Origin: Acidianus brierleyi
Lineage (GTDB): Archaea > Thermoproteota > Thermoprotei_A > Sulfolobales > Sulfolobaceae
NCBI RefSeq assembly: GCF_003201835.2
Contig: NZ_CP029289.2
Coordinates: 2,736,501 to 2,800,500, forward strand
Direction: 5' to 3'
DNA length: 64,000 bases
Position 1 is the first letter of the stretch, and each line of letters starts with the position of its first letter. Both the position numbers and the translations under genes were made by a program. Shown here piece by piece: positions 62,820 through 64,000 of this stretch. The notes under the pieces are model-generated. The model made no database searches, had not been told where the DNA came from, and saw only the letters and a program-made list of their open reading frames with translations.

Positions 62820-63911
62820 ACGTTATTTGATCCTAGACCTAAAGATAAATTGAAAGATATATTTGACAGAGAAAAAGAAATTAACGTATTAAGAAATTCC
62901 CTTGATTCTCCATTGACTGTCATTTTAGGCTTAAGAAGAACGGGCAAAACGTCGTTAGTTAAGTCGGTTCTTAATAACATAAGAGCCACTTACGTATTCT
63001 TGGACATGAGAAGATTTGAAAACAAGGAATACATAGTTTACAAGGATTTTCTAAGTGTATTGGAGAGAGAAGTTAACTCAATTACTAGAAAATATAAAGG
63101 ATTAGTTGACTATTTCAAGACAGTTAAAGGAGTGAATTTTGCAGGTCTTTCTTTAAGCTTTAGTTGGGGAAAAGAAAGGACAGAGCTTTCTGACGTACTT
63201 TCTTCGTTAAATGAGTGGGCTGAGGATAATGGTAATAACGTAATCTTGGTTTTAGATGAGGCTCAAGAACTGATAAAGCTTAAGGGATATGACATACTAC
63301 CGTCAATAGCTTATACCTTTGATAATTTAAGAAACTTGAGTTTCATAGTAACTGGTTCAGAAATAAGGGTAAAATCAAAGTTCTTAAGGTTTGACAATGA
63401 GAACTCTCCACTTTACGGTAGAGCTTACGTAGAAATTAACGTTAACCCTTTTGATAAGGATACATCAATTAAATTCCTTGAGAAGGGTTTTGAGGAACAA
63501 GGAATTAAATTCAGTAGAGCGGAAGAGGTTTACGAAGAACTGGGAGGTAACCCTGGTTGGCTAACCTATTATGGTTACGTTTATATTAAGAAAAGAGACA
63601 CGGACGTAATGGAAGGAACTAAAAAATACGCTAAGAAGTTGTTATCTACTGAATTCTGTAATTTCCTAATTGAAGGCAATAGATTACAGTCAAAGGAAAG
63701 ATATCTTAAAGTTCTAGAAACGTGCAAATTCGGTTGTTCATGGAAGGACATAAAGAATGCATTAGAGGCGTTGGAAGGAAGAGAAATAAACGATGATACA
63801 TTGTACACTATACTTCATAATTTATTAGAGTATTCGTTTCTAATCAAGGAGAACAGAAAATACTTTTTAGCTGATCCCATTTTAAAGGAGATAAGTAATG
63901 TAAAGTGTTAA
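62820..63911 (+). CDS. COG1672-type archaeal ATPase, apparent ACG start
   Basis: 363 residues if begun at ACG 62820 ((T/M)LFDPRPKDKLKDIFDREKE). The first canonical start is TTG 62850, without SD. Walker A LGLRRTGKTSLVKS, Walker B VILVLDEAQELIKLKGYD, sensor FIVTGSEIRVKSKF, SPLYGRAYVEINVNPFD, GGNPGWLTYYGYVYIKKRD, and winged-helix end CSWKDIKNALEALEG. Same domain layout as the ATPase at 52415, clearly diverged. Accessory gene of unknown function. Confidence 0.85.
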   Translation, partial: TLFDPRPKDKLKDIFDREKEINVLRNSLDSPLTVILGLRRTGKTSLVKSVLNNIRATYVFLDMRRFENKEYIVYKDFLSVLEREVNSITRKYKGLVDYFKTVKGVNFAGLSLSFSWGKERTELSDVLSSLNEWAEDNGNNVILVLDEAQELIKLKGYDILPSIAYTFDNLRNLSFIVTGSEIRVKSKFLRFDNENSPLYGRAYVEINVNPFDKDTSIKFLEKGFEEQGIKFSRAEEVYEELGGNPGWLTYYGYVYIKKRDTDVMEGTKKYAKKLLSTEFCNFLIEGNRLQSKERYLKVLETCKFGCSWKDIKNALEALEGREINDDTLYTILHNLLEYSFLIKENRKYFLADPILKEISNVKC

Positions 63912-64000
63912 GTCCTTGAGTAATATGCCGTTGTCAGCAGTTTCCGAGAAGCCGTGAAGTTTAACCGTTTTGATATTATTTAACATTCCTAACCCTTTTA
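63882..64000 (-). CDS. possible C-terminal end of a protein running off the window
   Basis: A minus-strand frame open from the right edge ends at TAA 63882-63884 and reads GLGMLNNIKTVKLHGFSETA then DNGILLKDLTLYITYLL. It overlaps the 3' end of the ATPase gene by 30 nt. Composition is protein-like but I recognise no family, and 39 codons are weak evidence. Confidence 0.25.
   Translation of the reverse strand, partial: KGLGMLNNIKTVKLHGFSETADNGILLKDLTLYITYLL

Overview
This 64 kb window comes from a thermoacidophilic archaeon of the Sulfolobales (Sulfolobus/Saccharolobus/Acidianus group; the genus cannot be fixed from the sequence). The evidence is AT-rich DNA, TATA boxes about 25 nt upstream of leaderless ATG codons, GGTGA-type Shine-Dalgarno sites in front of internal genes, the archaeal 820-residue malate synthase, a crtB/crtY/crtZ/crtI cluster, VapBC and PaREP1 genes, and TnpB, IS607 and IS110 elements.

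Layout. 1-9.8 kb: a 2-oxoacid dehydrogenase E1 alpha fragment, a metallo-hydrolase, an MDR dehydrogenase, a diiron ferritin-like protein, then a minus-strand set of 39-residue peptide, PqqE-like radical SAM/SPASM enzyme and MFS transporter (candidate RiPP locus 1), nadM and small housekeeping genes. 9.8-12.2 kb: a nested pile of elements (short repeat containing an IS110 deletion derivative containing a TnpB element). 12.2-30.4 kb: two-carbon metabolism (glcD/glcF-like oxidase, malate synthase, another FAD oxidase, acetyl-CoA synthetase, an acetate transporter with an in-frame TGA) around the carotenoid cluster; an amino-acid permease is cut in two by an IS607 element. 30.4-33.4 kb: VapBC, then a dead IS110 element carrying a 263-bp miniature TnpB relic. 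33.7-44.6 kb: an acyl-CoA catabolic operon (SDR, acyl-CoA ligase, enolase-superfamily enzyme, thiolase-like protein without the usual Cys and His, DUF35 protein) with a second ligase, a crotonase, an MFS carrier and an HTH-10 regulator. 44.9-49.6 kb: two inverted copies of a 335-341 bp TIR element bracket an ATPase and an operon with a 49-residue seven-cysteine peptide, an unknown protein, a small membrane protein and an ABC transporter (candidate peptide locus 2). 49.6-64 kb: transposase and crtI relics, CBS and YbjQ-like proteins, two COG1672-type ATPases, a second VapBC, three MFS carriers, a methyltransferase and a two-gene PaREP1 cassette inside perfect 49-bp inverted repeats beside another dead IS110.

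How the genes fit together. Acetate uptake and activation (SatP-like, Acs), glycolate/lactate-type oxidation and malate synthase form a consistent C2/glyoxylate set. The 34-41 kb operon looks like degradation of an organic acid through CoA thioesters, possibly ending in a retro-aldol step instead of thiolysis. Both peptide loci pair a short ORF in a translated context (SD, promoter) with a dedicated transporter; locus 1 also has a maturase.

Recurring oddities are non-ATG codons at the conserved first residue of several genes (ATT in nadM, ATA in vapC, CTG and ACG in ATPase genes), palindromes upstream of ATPase genes, and at least four families of short dispersed repeats. All functional assignments rest on motifs read by eye; no database search was run.
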